The notes: generated by a model from the letters alone, not told the origin. 64,000 bases of DNA from Hygrocybe punicea (GCA_963556145.1 OY744465.1:6262001-6326000), one strand, 5' to 3'; positions 12,164 to 24,649 are shown, counted from the stretch's first letter. Numbers and translations: made by a program.

Positions 12164-12505
12164 TGGCTGTTTTGGTGATGTGTTAATGAGTCTTAGTCCG
12201 TCTTAATTTGTCTTAACTTGCCACTAAGATAAATTAAGAAAATAGTAAGATGAGGTAAGATGACCCGTTCCGAGTCCTAAATTTATTTAGGCTTGGTCTT
12301 AATGTGACCTGAGGCAAATTCTCCAATCTATCGTTGCAGCAAATACCGGTGTTTGTTTGGCTTTGCCCTGCCCTATCTGAACCACAAAGCCAAAAAGCCA
12401 GCACAACTAACATGGTCAGCATCGACATTGGTAGCAAAACCAGGCGATGGATGTCTGCAGCAGGTTGGGCTGCCTGCGGCCAAAGCTGAGTTTTTTCTTT
12501 CACTA
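12164..12505. other. Intergenic; CTTAG-rich stretch
   Basis: No gene seen. From 12,180 to 12,300 short words such as GTCTTAGTCCGTCTTAAT and AAGATAAATTAAG repeat with variation, resembling the subterminal CTTAG/TAAGT-rich sequence of the element at 50,084-51,802. This may be a worn end of the same family. The rest of the stretch is host-like flank into which the next element inserted. Confidence 0.35.
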
Positions 12506-12513
12506 CTTCCGCC

Positions 12514-14406
12514 TAATGTTGCCACGGCTCGGTCCGGCTCGGCTCGGCTACGGCTAACAACGGCTAACCCATATATGGGTTATTAGCCGGACCGGACCGT
12601 TGTGGCAACGGCTAAACCGCGGCTAGCCGTCCAAAAAAGGAAATTAATAGCGGAGAACCAACAAGGTCCACCAATATCCACACAAACATGCGAGTGACAC
12701 CACCATACCTGACGCCAACAGCCACAGCCACACCAGCTCGCGACAACGCAGGCCGACCCAAAACAAAGGCCACAGCACCCTAACGGCAACCAGCAGAGGG
12801 CGAGCAATGAAGCGGCAACATTATGTCTTTTCTTGAATCTTTTTTTATTATTACTACCAACTTATTTCTGACTACAGCGCAAATGATCTCGAGGCAATAG
12901 CAGCCCGGCCAGCAGCAGCAACGACCAATGACCACGGCGACGGCAAACAGTAGCAGTGGCAACGACGGCAACAGCAGCGACGACTGCCAGTCCCAGACGT
13001 CGCGGAGTGTCGTGCACCCATCTCTGCTGCACTGGTAAGTTTTTTTTTCTTTACTTTTACTAACAAAGATCTGTCTAGCTACGCACGGTGACAACACGGC
13101 CGCGACCCAACACCCTGCAACCGGGTCCTCGAACTCGGGCTCGCAAGTTCAGGCACCACCACCACCAACCATCAGCTTCTTTGCCGCTACGACTGCTGCG
13201 TTCGCCCTACGGCGCTGATCGGTCACAACCACAGTCACGGCCACCATCACGACAGCTCAACGTCGTTCTACAACCTCGCATCCCGTCGTCGCCCCCGCTC
13301 CCGTTACTAGACCGCCAATCCTGCCGCTTGGTCAGACAACACGCCGCACGTCTATCGTTCCCCCACCGCCGCTCTTACTCGTCCGTGACTACAATCCCCT
13401 TACTCGCACCACTTCTGTGTCATCCGGGGCCACCGGTTCCAGCTCCAGCGCGACGTATTCCTCGGGATCAACGGACGAGGGTGCCGTCTCTCACCTCATC
13501 CGATTCCCACAAATGCGTATTTGCTGCACGAAGCCATTCATGGAACCTTACACGACCAAGGCCATCGGATAACTCCCTCTTAGGTCAGCTGCAGTGACGA
13601 CGAACGGCTGTAAGTCCATTTCGGATTCCGCAAATCCGTTTTCGTACTGACCCCGAATACGCGCAGCGTCGGGGACAGCGCCAAAAATACGTTCCACTCC
13701 AATCCCAAAAACGAAAGGCGGCGAGTCCCAGATCATCGTTTACGATCTTGGTGGAGGGACATTTGATGTGCGCTTTTCTCTATCGACGACGGAGTCTTTG
13801 AAGTATCAGCTACTGCTGGTGATACTCATCTCGCAGGCGAGGACTTTTACAACCGCGTTATTGACCATCTTATTAAGGCGTACAAGAAGACAGGTACTAA
13901 CTTGAGAGCAATGGGCAAGCTCAAGCGTGAGGTCGAGAAGGCTGAGCGGATGTTGTCAAGCCAGCAGTCGACGAGGATCGGAATCGAGTTGTTCGAGGAC
14001 AGCAATAACTTTTCGGAAATTCTTACACGGGCCAAGTTTGACGAGCTTAATATGGATCTATTCAGGAAGACGACGAAGTAGGTATTTTTCATTTTTTTCA
14101 TATACATGTACATGTACATGTACATGGAGATACGCAAAACGAAAAAGAAACACCTAAAAACCTTGCGAAATGGCTGTACATGTTCGTGAGGTATGGGAGG
14201 CAGCAGAGGGGTTATCTAAGTGAAGTTGAAGCCAGCAAACGGGCTGAAAACCTAAATTTCCTAATTTGGATATTTGGTAACGGCTAATAATGGCTAGCCG
14301 TGGCTAAGCCGAGGTTTAACCGTTAGCCGAGTGAACGGCTCGGCTCGGCTAATTATCGGTCCGGCTCCAACGGCTAACGGTTCCGGACCGAGCCGTGGCA
14401 ACACTA
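12514..14406. mobile_element. hAT-like non-autonomous element carrying an Hsp70 gene piece
   Basis: The terminal inverted repeat reads TAATGTTGCCACGGCTCGG at the left end; the right end is its complement (CCGAGCCGTGGCAACACTA, one mismatch at the third base). It is flanked by the 8-bp direct repeat CTTCCGCC (12506-12513 and 14407-14414). An 8-bp duplication and TARTGTTGCC ends fit the hAT superfamily. Subterminal regions are packed with GGCTAACGG and GGCTCGG words in both orientations. No transposase is present. The core holds CAG/CGG-rich sequence, about 500 bases of Pro/Arg/Ser-rich coding potential, and a fragment of an Hsp70 gene. Confidence 0.88.
13712..14081 (+). pseudogene. Hsp70/BiP nucleotide-binding-domain fragment captured by a hAT element
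   Basis: Translation gives [15 protein letters not shown], then after a frame change [20 protein letters not shown], then [37 protein letters not shown] and a stop at 14079-14081. These are hallmark stretches of the Hsp70 ATPase domain; the ADP/ATP phosphate loop is DLGGGTFDV. Spacing fits ER BiP or cytosolic Hsp70. The frame breaks once near 13772, and no start or C-terminal half is present: about 120 residues of a protein normally over 600. The piece sits wholly between the hAT terminal repeats, so capture is the simplest reading. A processed origin is possible, since no intron is visible. Confidence 0.85.
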
Positions 14407-14414
14407 CTTCCGCC

Positions 14415-14710
14415 AACTGTACTGGTGAATCCAACAGCAATGAGGTAGCGGTGGCAGGAACAATGTCGAGAATGGCCGCATGCACCCCAACATGCCCCTT
14501 ACTGCCCAGTACTGAGTGCAGGCCCCGACCCTCAAGCACACCCACAACATGTGCATATGAGAATGACAGATTCAAGCCACACAACGATGAAGCACCAGAC
14601 GACGATGAAGCACCAGACAATGATGAAGCACCCCACCGCCAAGTCCTTTTTCTTTCCTCTTGGTTGATATTAATGACTAATCTCACAGATATCAACAGCC
14701 CAGCAACACC
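14415..14710. other. Host or older-element flank between two insertions
   Basis: This stretch continues 12,164-12,505 across the hAT insertion, and resumes at 29,207 across the Gypsy element. It contains an open frame with a short 21-base repeat (GATGAAGCACCAGACGAC and variants, 14,588-14,634). No domain is recognised. Confidence 0.4.
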
Positions 14711-15094
14711 TGTTATGATGTGTGACTTGTGACTGTGATTCCAGATATCTTTTTCTTTCTTCTCTTTGTTGTCGCTTTATGCTTACTCTTTCCCTTTTAC
14801 TCATGCGGACCTCCTTTCTTCCGCTTATCATATGTCCATTACTCATAGGACTCATCTTCCTCCACTCATGAAGTTCATATGACACATTCTTTCTTCCTAT
14901 TATAGTCTTCTTTCCTTTTCTACCTAGTTACACAGCCACGTCTCAGAACATATATAAGTAGTCTTCTTTTGGCATGTAACCCTAGGTAATTTAACTTGTT
15001 AAAAACCTGCTTCTGCACTTCGTGATTCAACGCCTATTCTATCTCCGTCTTCTCTTCTCGAAGTAAAACCTTTCACTTGTCATGTCGCATAACA
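14711..15094 (+). repeat. 5' LTR of the Gypsy element
   Basis: Begins TGTTATGATG and ends GCATAACA, giving the TG...CA form. TATATAAGTAGTCTTC near 14,950 is a likely promoter core. It ends at 15,094, where the copy at 29,201 also ends, and ATTAAATTACC follows as the start of the internal region. Confidence 0.93.
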
Positions 15095-16913
15095 ATTAAA
15101 TTACCTCCTTCACATTGCATTCTGTTCGCCCATCATTCCTCCACGGACCCGATCCAAAACCCGTTTGAATCCTGCTTTTGGTTCTTCTGCTCCTCGCTTT
15201 CCACCTCCACCTACTCCACCACTGCTTCCTCCTCGTCCTTTCTCAACTTCTTCAATGGCTACACCTGCTCAAATGCAAGCAAACCTTGCCCAACTCCAAG
15301 CCAATCTTGTCACTGCAAATGCGGCCATCGCGGCTCTTCAGGCTGCTGCTGCTGCTGCTCCACCTCCCCTGCCCCCTCCTCTGCCCACTCCACCTGTTAT
15401 TAAAGTTGCAAAACCCGACGATTATGATGGAAACCCCGAAACTGTCGAGAAGTTCCTTCATCAGTGTAACGTATATCTTCACGTACAACCCTACACTGAT
15501 GACCAGAAGGTTCTTCTGGGTTTGTCTTTCATGAAGTCTGGATGTGCTTTACCATGGGCCGAAAACAAGCTAGCCAGCTTACCTGTTGGTTATGCTTGGG
15601 CGGATTTCAAGATGGATGTTCGAAAGGCTTTTGGAGACACAGATCAAATTGCGACTGCTCGCATCAAGATTAAAGCTGTAAAGCAAGGAAAAGCCACTGT
15701 GGACGATTACATCATCCGCTTCGAGGAATATTCTGTTTTAACAGGTTATAATGATGAAGCTCTTGTAGGACTTTTTAAAGATGGACTTAACCAAGCTGTG
15801 ACTTCGAAAAATTTCTCTCTTGCCAGTATGCCCGTCGATCTTGGAGAATGGAAGACTTTTGCCAGTTGTTTCGATTGGCAATTTCACGAATATCTCGCCA
15901 CCACTTCTTCTTCTTCCCCTTCCACTTCTTCGGCTTCAAAGAAAACCACTGTCATGACCCCAAGTGTTTTTGGGTGTAATGTCATGGGTTTACCATTGGA
16001 CCATGGACTTAGATATTCAAGTGCATGACTATGGATGCACACCTACACTCATTAGTACCCATTTTATGCCTTTCCACATTATGCATGCTAGTGAACAGAC
16101 ACAAATAGCATATATGCTTACCTTTATATCATTTATTATGGCTTCACTAGCAATGCCCAGACCTAGCCATTTATGTATGGTGCACAGAGGCACATCCCCC
16201 ACTCATTAGTATTTATTATATATTTCTCTGTATTGCGCGTGCAAGGAGACAAGCCCAACTAGTGTTCTTACCTATATTAGCAGTAATGGATTGATTACAA
16301 ATCTTGTTTACTTGTATTGATCAAAAGCAGCTCAGCTAGATAATGGGAAATGATTAGATAAGATGTGAACAAGAGGATGATAAGATAATGATAAGATAGG
16401 ATGTATCAGAGAGTGATTGTGATAGTCTGCTTACATAAAGACAATGGTCTATTGTTCTGAGCAGTCCTTTGTTCTAAACAGTCCAAATGGAGATAGAGCC
16501 CATTGTTCACAGCCTCTTTGATGCCATCCATTGTTCTCATGACTCAGTCCTATTGTTCTCACTTTCCCATTGTTCTCAGTCCCTCATTGTTCTCCAACAG
16601 TATAAATAGGGCCCCCAAATTCCAGTAGTCAGTAGGATTTCCCCCCTCACCACTCAGTAGTCACTCTTAGTTGAGTTCACACAGTGTGATCCCCCATTCT
16701 CTTAGTACTAGTAGTTACTCATTGTAGTAGCTAGTGCTTGCAATCCAGTCTAGTTCACTCTTATTCTATCATTCTCTGAGTTCCCCTTGTCATCAAGGAG
16801 AATTCACCCAGTTCACTTAGTCCAATCAATTCATTAGTCAGCATTAGTCAGCTAGATACACTTCTAAGGTTAAGGTTTCATCCTAAACAAAAAAGAGTAT
16901 TCAAAAGGTATTA

Positions 16914-17725
16914 CAGCTGTTTGTATAAATGATGGCACTTTTTGAAATTTTTTGAATCAATTGAATAATATGGACTTAGACAAATTTTCTGTGCTCAATC
17001 TTGTATCTCATGAAATACTGCATGGAATGACATGGTTACAGAGGGAAAGTTGTACTATTTTCTAAGGGCTATCAGCTCCTGTAATTACATTTGGACTATA
17101 TTTAGTGTATGATGAGTGGTGGATGAAATAAAGAGGTAAAGTAGTATTTTTGACACCCAATATGATATTGTAAAATTATGGCATCAAAAGAGCTCCTATG
17201 AAGAAGATTGTAGGGAGAAATTCGTTCAGTTTTTCCAGGGCTAGAAGCTCATATACTGTATTTTTCTTGATTTTTGTCTTTTGATCCCATAATTATGATT
17301 CATGTGATATTTCAAGCCCAATACAAACAAACATAATACAGAGTAATATTTGACTCAAAGGACAAAAATGAAGAAAAATACAATAGATGAGCTTCTAGCC
17401 CTGGAAAAACTGAATGAATTTCTCCCTATAATCTTCTTCATAGGAGCTCTTTTGATGCCATAATTTTACAATATCATATTGGGTGTCAAAAATACTACTT
17501 TACCTCTTTATTTCATCCACCACTCATCATACACTAAATATAGTCCAAATGTAATTACAGGAGCTGATAGCCCTTAGAAAATAGTACAACTTTCCCTCTG
17601 TAACCATGTCATTCCATGCAGTATTTCATGAGATACAAGATTGAGCACAGAAAATTTGTCTAAGTCCATATTATTCAATTGATTCAAAAAATTTCAAAAA
17701 GTGCCATCATTTATACAAATGGCTG
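16914..17725. mobile_element. Foldback element, copy 1 (812 bp, TA-flanked)
   Basis: The first ~370 bases (CAGCTGTTTGTATAAATGATG...) return as a near-perfect reverse complement at the other end (...CATCATTTATACAAATGGCTG). The loop is only some tens of bases. TA lies on both sides (16912-16913 and 17726-17727). It has no coding capacity. Internal words such as GAGGGAAAGTTGTACTATT are shared with the copies at 17,971 and 43,480. Confidence 0.9.
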
Positions 17726-17970
17726 TAAAGATATCCCTGAACTAGTAGCCAATGTGCATTTGAAGCTTCGGATTTAAGTCAGATATTATAATACCCAGAG
17801 ATACTCTTGATTGAATAGGCCCTGTAGCCAAAACCATCCATATTCAACTGGTGAATATTGTTATCAGTATTCATTAGTTCATATTTTTATATTCCAGTAG
17901 TTCATATTAGTATTTTTAGTACATCACACACCCAATTGCTATTCATACCTACTCAAAGTCTCAATTCTTA

Positions 17971-18782
17971 CAGCCGTTTGCAGGTATCTCGACAGTTTTG
18001 GGAAAATTTTGAATTGATTGAACAATATGGACTTAGACGAAATTACTGTACTCAATCTTGTATCTCATGGAATACTGCATGGATTGAGATGGTTGTAGAG
18101 GGAAAGTTGTACTATTTTCTAATGGCTATCAGCTCCTGAAATTACATTTGAACAATATTTAGTGTATGATGAGTTGTGGATGAAGTAAGAGGTGACCCAG
18201 TGTTTTTTAACACCCAGAATGATATTGTTAAATTATGGCATCAAATGGGCTCCTACAAACAAGATTGTAGAGACAAAGTTGTTCATTTTCTCAAGGGCTA
18301 GAAGTACATATACCGTGTTTTTCTTTATTTTTGTTCTTTGAGCCAACATTACAGCTGGACTACATTTGTTTGCATTGGGATCCAAATATCACAAGAATCA
18401 TATATGTTGGCTCAAAGAACAAAAATAAAGAAAAACACGGTATATGTACTTCTAGCCCTTGAAAAAATGAACAACTTTGTCTCTACAATCTTGTTTGTAG
18501 GAGCCCATTTGATGCCATAATTTAACAATATCATTCTGGGTGTTAAAAAACACTGGGTCACCTCTTACTTCATCCACAACTCATCATACACTAAATATTG
18601 TTCAAATGTAATTTCAGGAGCTGATAGCCATTAGAAAATAGTACAACTTTCCCTCTACAACCATCTCAATCCATGCAGTATTCCATGAGATACAAGATTG
18701 AGTACAGTAATTTCGTCTAAGTCCATATTGTTCAATCAATTCAAAATTTTCCAAAAATTGTCAAGATACATGCAAACAGCTG
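17971..18782. mobile_element. Foldback element, copy 2 (812 bp, TA-flanked)
   Basis: Same family and same length as copy 1, also between TA dinucleotides (17969-17970, 18783-18784), but diverged from it throughout. The arms begin CAGCCGTTTGCAGGTATC and end GATACATGCAAACAGCTG. The centre, near 18,350-18,400, is a weaker stem around TACAGCTGGACTACATTTG. Confidence 0.9.
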
Positions 18783-19429
18783 TAATTGAAGAGACCTCAC
18801 TATTACATTCTATTGATTCATATAGTACATATACCCACAAACCCCTTCCTGATAGGTTATTTAGATATTAAAAACCCACAAACAACAAGAAGGTACCTGA
18901 ACAAAGTCAACTCCGGTAATTCTTGGTGAAACAAACATTCACATAACACCACTACAACCTCAAAATCTTCCTCTTCATCTGTTACTATTCCGAAACCTTC
19001 CTCTTTGACTTCCTTGAATCCCACAGTTAAACGAGAACCTGTGGATGCTGCCATCGCCCCACAAAGAAAAGCAAATAACCAGTGCATTCTTTGTGGATCA
19101 TCCGAACACTGGGCCAACAAATGTCCAGATCGCTCATCCTCTGCTCACGATGGCACATCACGAAACCAGCGAGGTTGAGGAAATGGTTGCGGAAATCGCT
19201 CGCACAGAATTCGTGTGATTCAACAGGGAACTTTGGGAGAATCGAGTGCAGGGAGTAAAGAAAAAAGTATTTATCATTCATCGGGTGTGTCCGCATTGAG
19301 CAATGCAGAGAAGACGGCTCTTGCTTATGAACTTGTACACGAGGGATTTTAGATGATGGTCCCCATTATTCCATGGACTATCTTTGTAATTGTTTAGGAA
19401 AACAATGATGCTGCCATTTTCTCGGTCTT

Positions 19430-19983
19430 ATGCGATCAAGCCCCAATACCTTCGACGTAACACTTTGGCTTGAAACAACCGACACTGGTGAAAAAATTCC
19501 TATTCGAGTCTTGATAGACACTGGCGCAACTGGAACATTTATTAACCATTCCTTCATGGAGAATAATCAACTCTCCACTCTACAATTGGAGTTCCCAATA
19601 CCCATACGGAATGTCGATGGCACTCATAACTGAGGTGGTGTCATTGATTCTTATTGCGATATCTTTTTATTTTTGCCACCGTCTTATCAAGAACATCTAG
19701 ATTTGGAGATTTCCTCCCTAGATAATTTTGACGTCATACTTGGCTTCCCTTGGCTTCAAAAGCACAATCCGCATGCCGATTTTGCATGGAAGACTTTGGA
19801 CATTTTCCAACGTGGTCTTCCTTCATTATCCCCACCACCAGACTTGCTGAAGTCAAAGGTCGACCCTCAATCGGATTATGAAGAGTTTATTGCTTCATTA
19901 GATCTCGATTCCGATTCGACTTTCTTTCATTTTCCTCAAGATCAAATCCAACATACCATTAACGGAATTTGTGACACTTTGTG
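19430..19983 (+). pseudogene. Gypsy aspartic protease region
   Basis: VLIDTGATGTFIN near 19,508 is the retropepsin active site (D-T-G-A). A TGA at about 19,631 interrupts the frame after DGTHN, and the downstream part (19,673-19,984) continues with FDVILGFPWLQKHNP, the usual second half of the fold (ILG followed by W). It should join the gag upstream and the reverse transcriptase downstream as one polyprotein, but stops separate the pieces. Confidence 0.85.
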
Positions 19984-19990
19984 ACCGACT

Positions 19991-22960
19991 ATGGTTGAAG
20001 AAGATATGATTGCGTTTATACCGGAAAAATATTGGAATTACAAAGATGTCTTTCTTCGCACGACATTTGATGAACTTCCCCCCCATTCCGAATTCGATCA
20101 CGCTATCAACCTCAAACCTTCCTTCAAACCACAACGTTCGAAGTTGTATTCTCTTTCTCCTCGCGAACAAGTTGAACTCGATAAATTCTTAGAAGAAAAT
20201 CTTTCTGCTGGTGGCATTCATCCCTTGAAATCACCTCAAGCTGCTCCTTTCTTTTTTGTTGTCAAAGGTAAAGAAATCAATGCTCTTGGTTCTGATCCTG
20301 GTCTTCGCCCTACTCAGGATCACTGTTATATTAACGCCCACACAATTCGTGACGCTTATCCTCTACCCCTTCTTTCCAAAATTCTCCAACAACCCAAATT
20401 CCAAACTGCTAAACATTTTTCTGTCATTGACATTCGTTGGGGATATAACAATATTCGTATTAAGGAGGATGACATTTGGAAAGCTGCCTTTATCATGAAC
20501 CGTGGATTATTTGAACCAACAGTTATGTTTTTCGGTCTTTGCAATGCTCCAGCTACGTTCCAACGGATGATCAACATTCACTTCCATGATGTTCTTTCCT
20601 CTGGAAACGACTTCATCTATATGGACGATATTATTATTCTTGGTGACATGCTTGAAGAATTGGAATATTGGACCCATTGTGTTCTAGAAATTATTCGCAA
20701 CTCAAAACTCTCTGCCAAACCTGTCAAATGTCAATTCGAAAAAGATTCCGTCAAGTATCTTGGACACGTAATCAGTGAAGGTCAAGTCGCTGTTAACTCA
20801 TCCAAAATACGTTCTATTTCGGATTGGCCTACTCTGCGTAAATAGTGTTTTAAAGTCCAGTCCATAGGACCGGAAAAAAACCAGAACTGGACTGGACCCA
20901 ACCGCAAAAAAACCGGACCGCCAGTTGCGGTTGGGCCACTTTTGGGAGGTTGCCGGTTGCGGTTTCCCGATGTGGACGAAGCTTACGCAACCGGATTTTT
21001 TCAACACCACTACAAGGTCAACCAACGGTGGCAAATGACGACGATGGCAGCAAAACGGCGGCGTCACAAGGGAACACAAAACGAGAAAAGGCAGCGGGGG
21101 TTGGTGCGCCCATGCCGCTGCAGAAGGTAAGTGGTTTCAATCGTGGTTTATTGTCTATTCTACACTAACGCGACAACAACAACGACGGAGAACGGCAACA
21201 ACGACAACGGACAACGATGGGACGTGGGGAGAAGGGCAGCGAGGGGCCAGTGCACCCAACCCCCGTTGCAGTATGTAAGTATACTTTTTTTGTTTTTTTT
21301 GTTTTCTCAGCTACTAATTACACAAACGACGACAACAGCAGTACCAACACAAACAACACAAGCACCCGACGAGGACGACAGGTGGCGAGGACGAGGATGA
21401 CAACGACGGCCACCACCACCACCACCCCGACAACAACAACAACACCCACGGCCCTCCAAATGGGACGACGACAATAACAACATCAACCACGAACATCACC
21501 ACCACCACCACCACCACCATCACCACCACAACGCAGACAATGACCGTCACAACCACGACCACCATGACTGCAACGACAATGACAACCATGACCACGACCA
21601 TGACGACGGCCACGGCTGTCCCACCAACCCCCAACATACCTCGCGGATGCGCACCGCCACGTCAATCGACGTTGGCGCTGCAACCGCGAGGTAACCGGGA
21701 CTCGGAGGATGGCCGTGTTGGGCACCCACCACAACACCAGCAACAGGGCCACCAATGCGCCAACGCGTCCACAACCACCCACACACCCAACAGAGTGGCC
21801 AACACGTCTGCGCCTACCCGTGCGCCCAACGCGATCATTGACATGCTCATAATCGTGGCCGCCAACTTTATTTATTAAAATTTAATACATTAGTTGTTAT
21901 TTATTGTATTTACTTTGGTTCTGACCGGTTTCAACTGGTTTAGCAACCGGTTAATGGAAGGACCAGTTAAATCGGGTTAGAAGACAGCTACTGAACCGCA
22001 AGAGACCGGTTCTGAGTGGTTGAGTCTAGGTTGTGCCATCTTGTGGTGTTATGGCAACCGGTTCCGGTTGCGGTCTTTTGAAAATTTGTCAAAAAACCGG
22101 ACTGGACCGGACTTTCAAACCCTATGCGTAAACTTCACAATGTCCAATCCTTTCTCGGGACTACAAATTTTTGGCGTCATTTCATCAAGGATTTCTCTCT
22201 CATTGCCTGACCCCTTCATCACCTTACTCGCCGTGACACAAAATTTGATTGGACTACTGATTGTGACAACGCTTTCAATGCTTTGAAACTTGCGATTATG
22301 TCGGAACCTGTGTTGAAATCACCTCAATGCGATCTTCCCTTCCTCCTCGAAACTGATTCTTCTGGTTTCGCTATCAGTGGCATTCTTATGCAAAAACATG
22401 ACGGTATTCTTCATCCAATCGGTTATTTTTCTGCTTCCCTTTCTCCTGCAGAACGAAATTATATGACCCCTGACCAAGAACTGCTTGCGATCGTCAAATC
22501 CCTTGCAAATTGGCGACATTTACTTGAAGGCGCTTCACATCTGATTACTATCCGTTCTGATAATCAAGCTCTTCGGTATTTTATGACTTCTTGTACTTTG
22601 TCTCGTCGTCAAGCTCGTTGGTCTGAATTTCTTAGTCATTTCGACTTCTGCATAGAGCATATTCCTGGAACACATAACTGTGCCGATGGTTTATTGCGCC
22701 GCCCTGATTATTTCCCAGAAGGTGTTGACAATGCTGACCAAACCTTACTCTCTCCATTGCATTTCATCAATGCAATCATCGACTTTTCTTCCCCTTCTTT
22801 CATCGATCAACTACATTTTACTGAACCATTACCTTCCAACATCGCCGATAAACTTGCCAATCCCTCTTCCCGATGGTCCCTCATTGATGGTTTGATCCGA
22901 GATGCTAGTGATTGCATTGTTGTGCTGGAGGTTGTTTCTTTGCACACCGAGATAATTTGA
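19991..22960 (+). pseudogene. Gypsy reverse transcriptase and RNase H, split by a hAT element
   Basis: The first part runs 19,991-20,842 with FSVIDIRWGYNNIRI, FGLCNAPATFQRMI and the catalytic YMDDIIIL (about 20,620). An 8-bp-flanked hAT element then interrupts it. The polymerase thumb resumes at 22,133 with VQSFLGTTNFWRHFI. One stop (TGA, about 22,208) precedes the RNase H (22,283 on), which shows LETDSSGFAISGIL, YMTPDQELLAIV, the DNQALRYF motif and CADGLLRRPD. In the domain order of Gypsy elements this is RT-RNase H. The break at the hAT insertion is precise once one copy of TGCGTAAA is removed. Confidence 0.92.
20843..22124. mobile_element. hAT-like non-autonomous element in the Gypsy reverse transcriptase
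   Basis: TAGTGTTTTAAAGTCCAGTCC at the left and GGACCGGACTTTCAAACCCTA at the right form an imperfect inverted repeat, flanked by TGCGTAAA (20835-20842 and 22125-22132). Subterminal regions repeat ACCGGACTGG/ACCGGTT words. The core (21,340-21,640) is a run of ACC/ACA/CGA triplets that stays open as poly-Thr in one frame and poly-Val on the other strand. No transposase. Confidence 0.88.
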
Positions 22961-24214
22961 TCGACTCACTCATTGCCTCATGCTGGGCATCCTGGAATAG
23001 AAAAGACTTTTGACCTTGTTTCTCGAAATTATGTCTGGGATAATCTCCATCGCGATGTTACTGATTTTATTCATACTTGTCCAGATTGCCAGCATACTAA
23101 AATCATTCGCGCCCGTCTGACTGGACTCCTTCATCCCATTCCCCCCTCTACCATTCCTTGGGAAGAAATCACTGCCAATTTCATTACTCAACTTCCCCTT
23201 TCTCAAGGTTACGATGCTGTTTTTGTTGTTGTCGACAGGTTCACCAAACGAGCACATTTTATTCCAACGACTACTTCACTTTCTGCTGAAGGTGCTGCTT
23301 GTCTTTTCTGTGACCATGTTTGGATTCACCACGGATGGCCGAAGAAAATCATATCCAACAGAGGAACACAATTTGCTGCGAAATTTACTCAAGAACTCAA
23401 TAAGCTTCTCGACATCAAGACCGCACTTTCAACCGCTTATCATCCTCAAACTGATGGCCAAACTGAACATACCAATCAAGAATTGGAACAATATCTTCAT
23501 CTCTACACTAATTTCATGCAATCTGATTGGTCGGAATGGTTATCTACAGCTGAGTTCTTATAACAATTGTTCGCATTCTTCTACTGGGTTTTCCCCTTTT
23601 TACCTCGAATATGGTTGCCATCCACGTACTCCCCTTACAATTGATAAACCTGATTCAGCAAATCCTTCCATTAATGACTTTATTACGACCCTTTTTGATG
23701 CCCATAAGGTAGGTGTCATCCATAATCTGCAAAGATCACATGCCAAGCGTGACAGTGCCCAATATGGAATGTACAAGCTGATAAACACGCTTTTAGAAAG
23801 ATTAGGGATGATTATTACCAAAAGCTTCCCTGAGAACTATAGATATACACATATGTCACGTATATATCAACTTATTTTTGATAAATATGGAAATCCCTGT
23901 GACTAGATCACTAAACTAGCATAACTCCTTCTGTGGACGTGTTGACATTGATTCCTCATACTGCAAAAAAAGCAGAGAGCTCTATCATCCATTACCAATC
24001 TCCAGAAATGCACTAAAACAAAAATATCACAAAGGCAGAGTAGTGTTGCCGAAGTTCGGTTCGGTCCGGTTTTTCACTATTTTTGAAAAACCGGAACCAG
24101 AACCGATGGTTCGGTTCAGTGAAATGCCAAACCCGAACCGGAACCGTGTCAAATGGTTTCACGGCGTTCGGTCTGCGTTCAAACGCGGTTCGAACCGCGA
24201 ACCCACCTCCAAAT

Positions 24215-24572
24215 ACCTCGCACGGGCCAGACGCGCGTCAATTGACGCGGCTGTCACCCTCACGAGGTAGATGGGGGGGCTCCGTCTGTTTTTGCGAGGT
24301 TGGGTTGGGGCCAGGCACTTCCCATGGGCGTCCGCGCGTGCTACCTACCTCGCAAAGAACGGGGACGCGTCAATTGACACGCTCCGTCTGTTTTCGCGAG
24401 GTTGGATGGGGCCGGGGACTTTCCATGGGCGTCCGCGCGTGCTGACGACCTCGCGAAGAACGGGGCACGTCAATTGACGCGCTCCATCTGTTTTTGCGAG
24501 GTTGGATGGGGCTGGGGACTTCCTATGGGCGTCCGCACGTCAATTGACGCGGCTAGGGTGTGTTCGTGAGGT
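24215..24572. repeat. Array of ~55-bp palindromes centred on GTCAATTGAC (four units)
   Basis: Three full units (24215-24268, 24347-24402, 24448-24502) and one lacking its left arm (about 24530-24572). Full units read ACCTCGC(R)AA, about 10 bases, then RCGTCAATTGACRC, about 12 bases, then TTYGCGAGGT or near. The outer arms are inverted repeats of each other, as is the centre. Between units lies a spacer of about 45-80 bases with TTGGATGGGGC and CATGGGCGTCCGC. Confidence 0.85.
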
Positions 24573-24649
24573 GGGTCTTCGTCGTCGCCTCGTCCATTCC
24601 CCTCGTTAGCCGATGTCGTTGGGACTGGATTTGGGGGACGTACCTGGCT

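Larger units (their letters stand above)
15950..18948. mobile_element. Solo-LTR-like insertion, holding two foldback elements
   Basis: The insert begins TGTCATGACCCC and ends CACATAACA, with CCAC on both sides (15946-15949 and 18949-18952). Removing it rejoins the Gypsy gag frame exactly. It carries no coding capacity, has TATAAATAGGGCCCCC near 16,605 followed by a pyrimidine-rich leader, and lacks an internal region, all as expected for a solo LTR of about 1.4 kb once the two foldback elements are subtracted. The flanking repeat can be read as 4 bp (CCAC) or 5 bp (ACCAC), because the bordering A is ambiguous. Confidence 0.65.
15165..19420 (+). pseudogene. Gypsy gag with zinc knuckle, split by a 3-kb insertion
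   Basis: The first part (15165-15949) gives a Pro/Ala-rich lead, then the retrotransposon gag core: PDDYDGNPETVEKFLHQC, ALPWAENKLASL, DDYIIRFEEY. After Ser-rich sequence the frame is cut by the solo LTR-like insertion (15950-18948). It resumes in phase at 18,949 with more Thr/Ser and then a knuckle, CILCGSSEHWANKC (about 19,085-19,126). A TGA follows at about 19,176, a later stop near 19,350, and the frame is then lost before the protease. A second Met at 15,255 is an alternative start. Confidence 0.85.

Noticed and set aside
16914..18782. Coding potential in the two 812-bp foldback elements
   Set aside because: Frames are short, differ between copies and cross the arms; the elements are non-coding palindromes.
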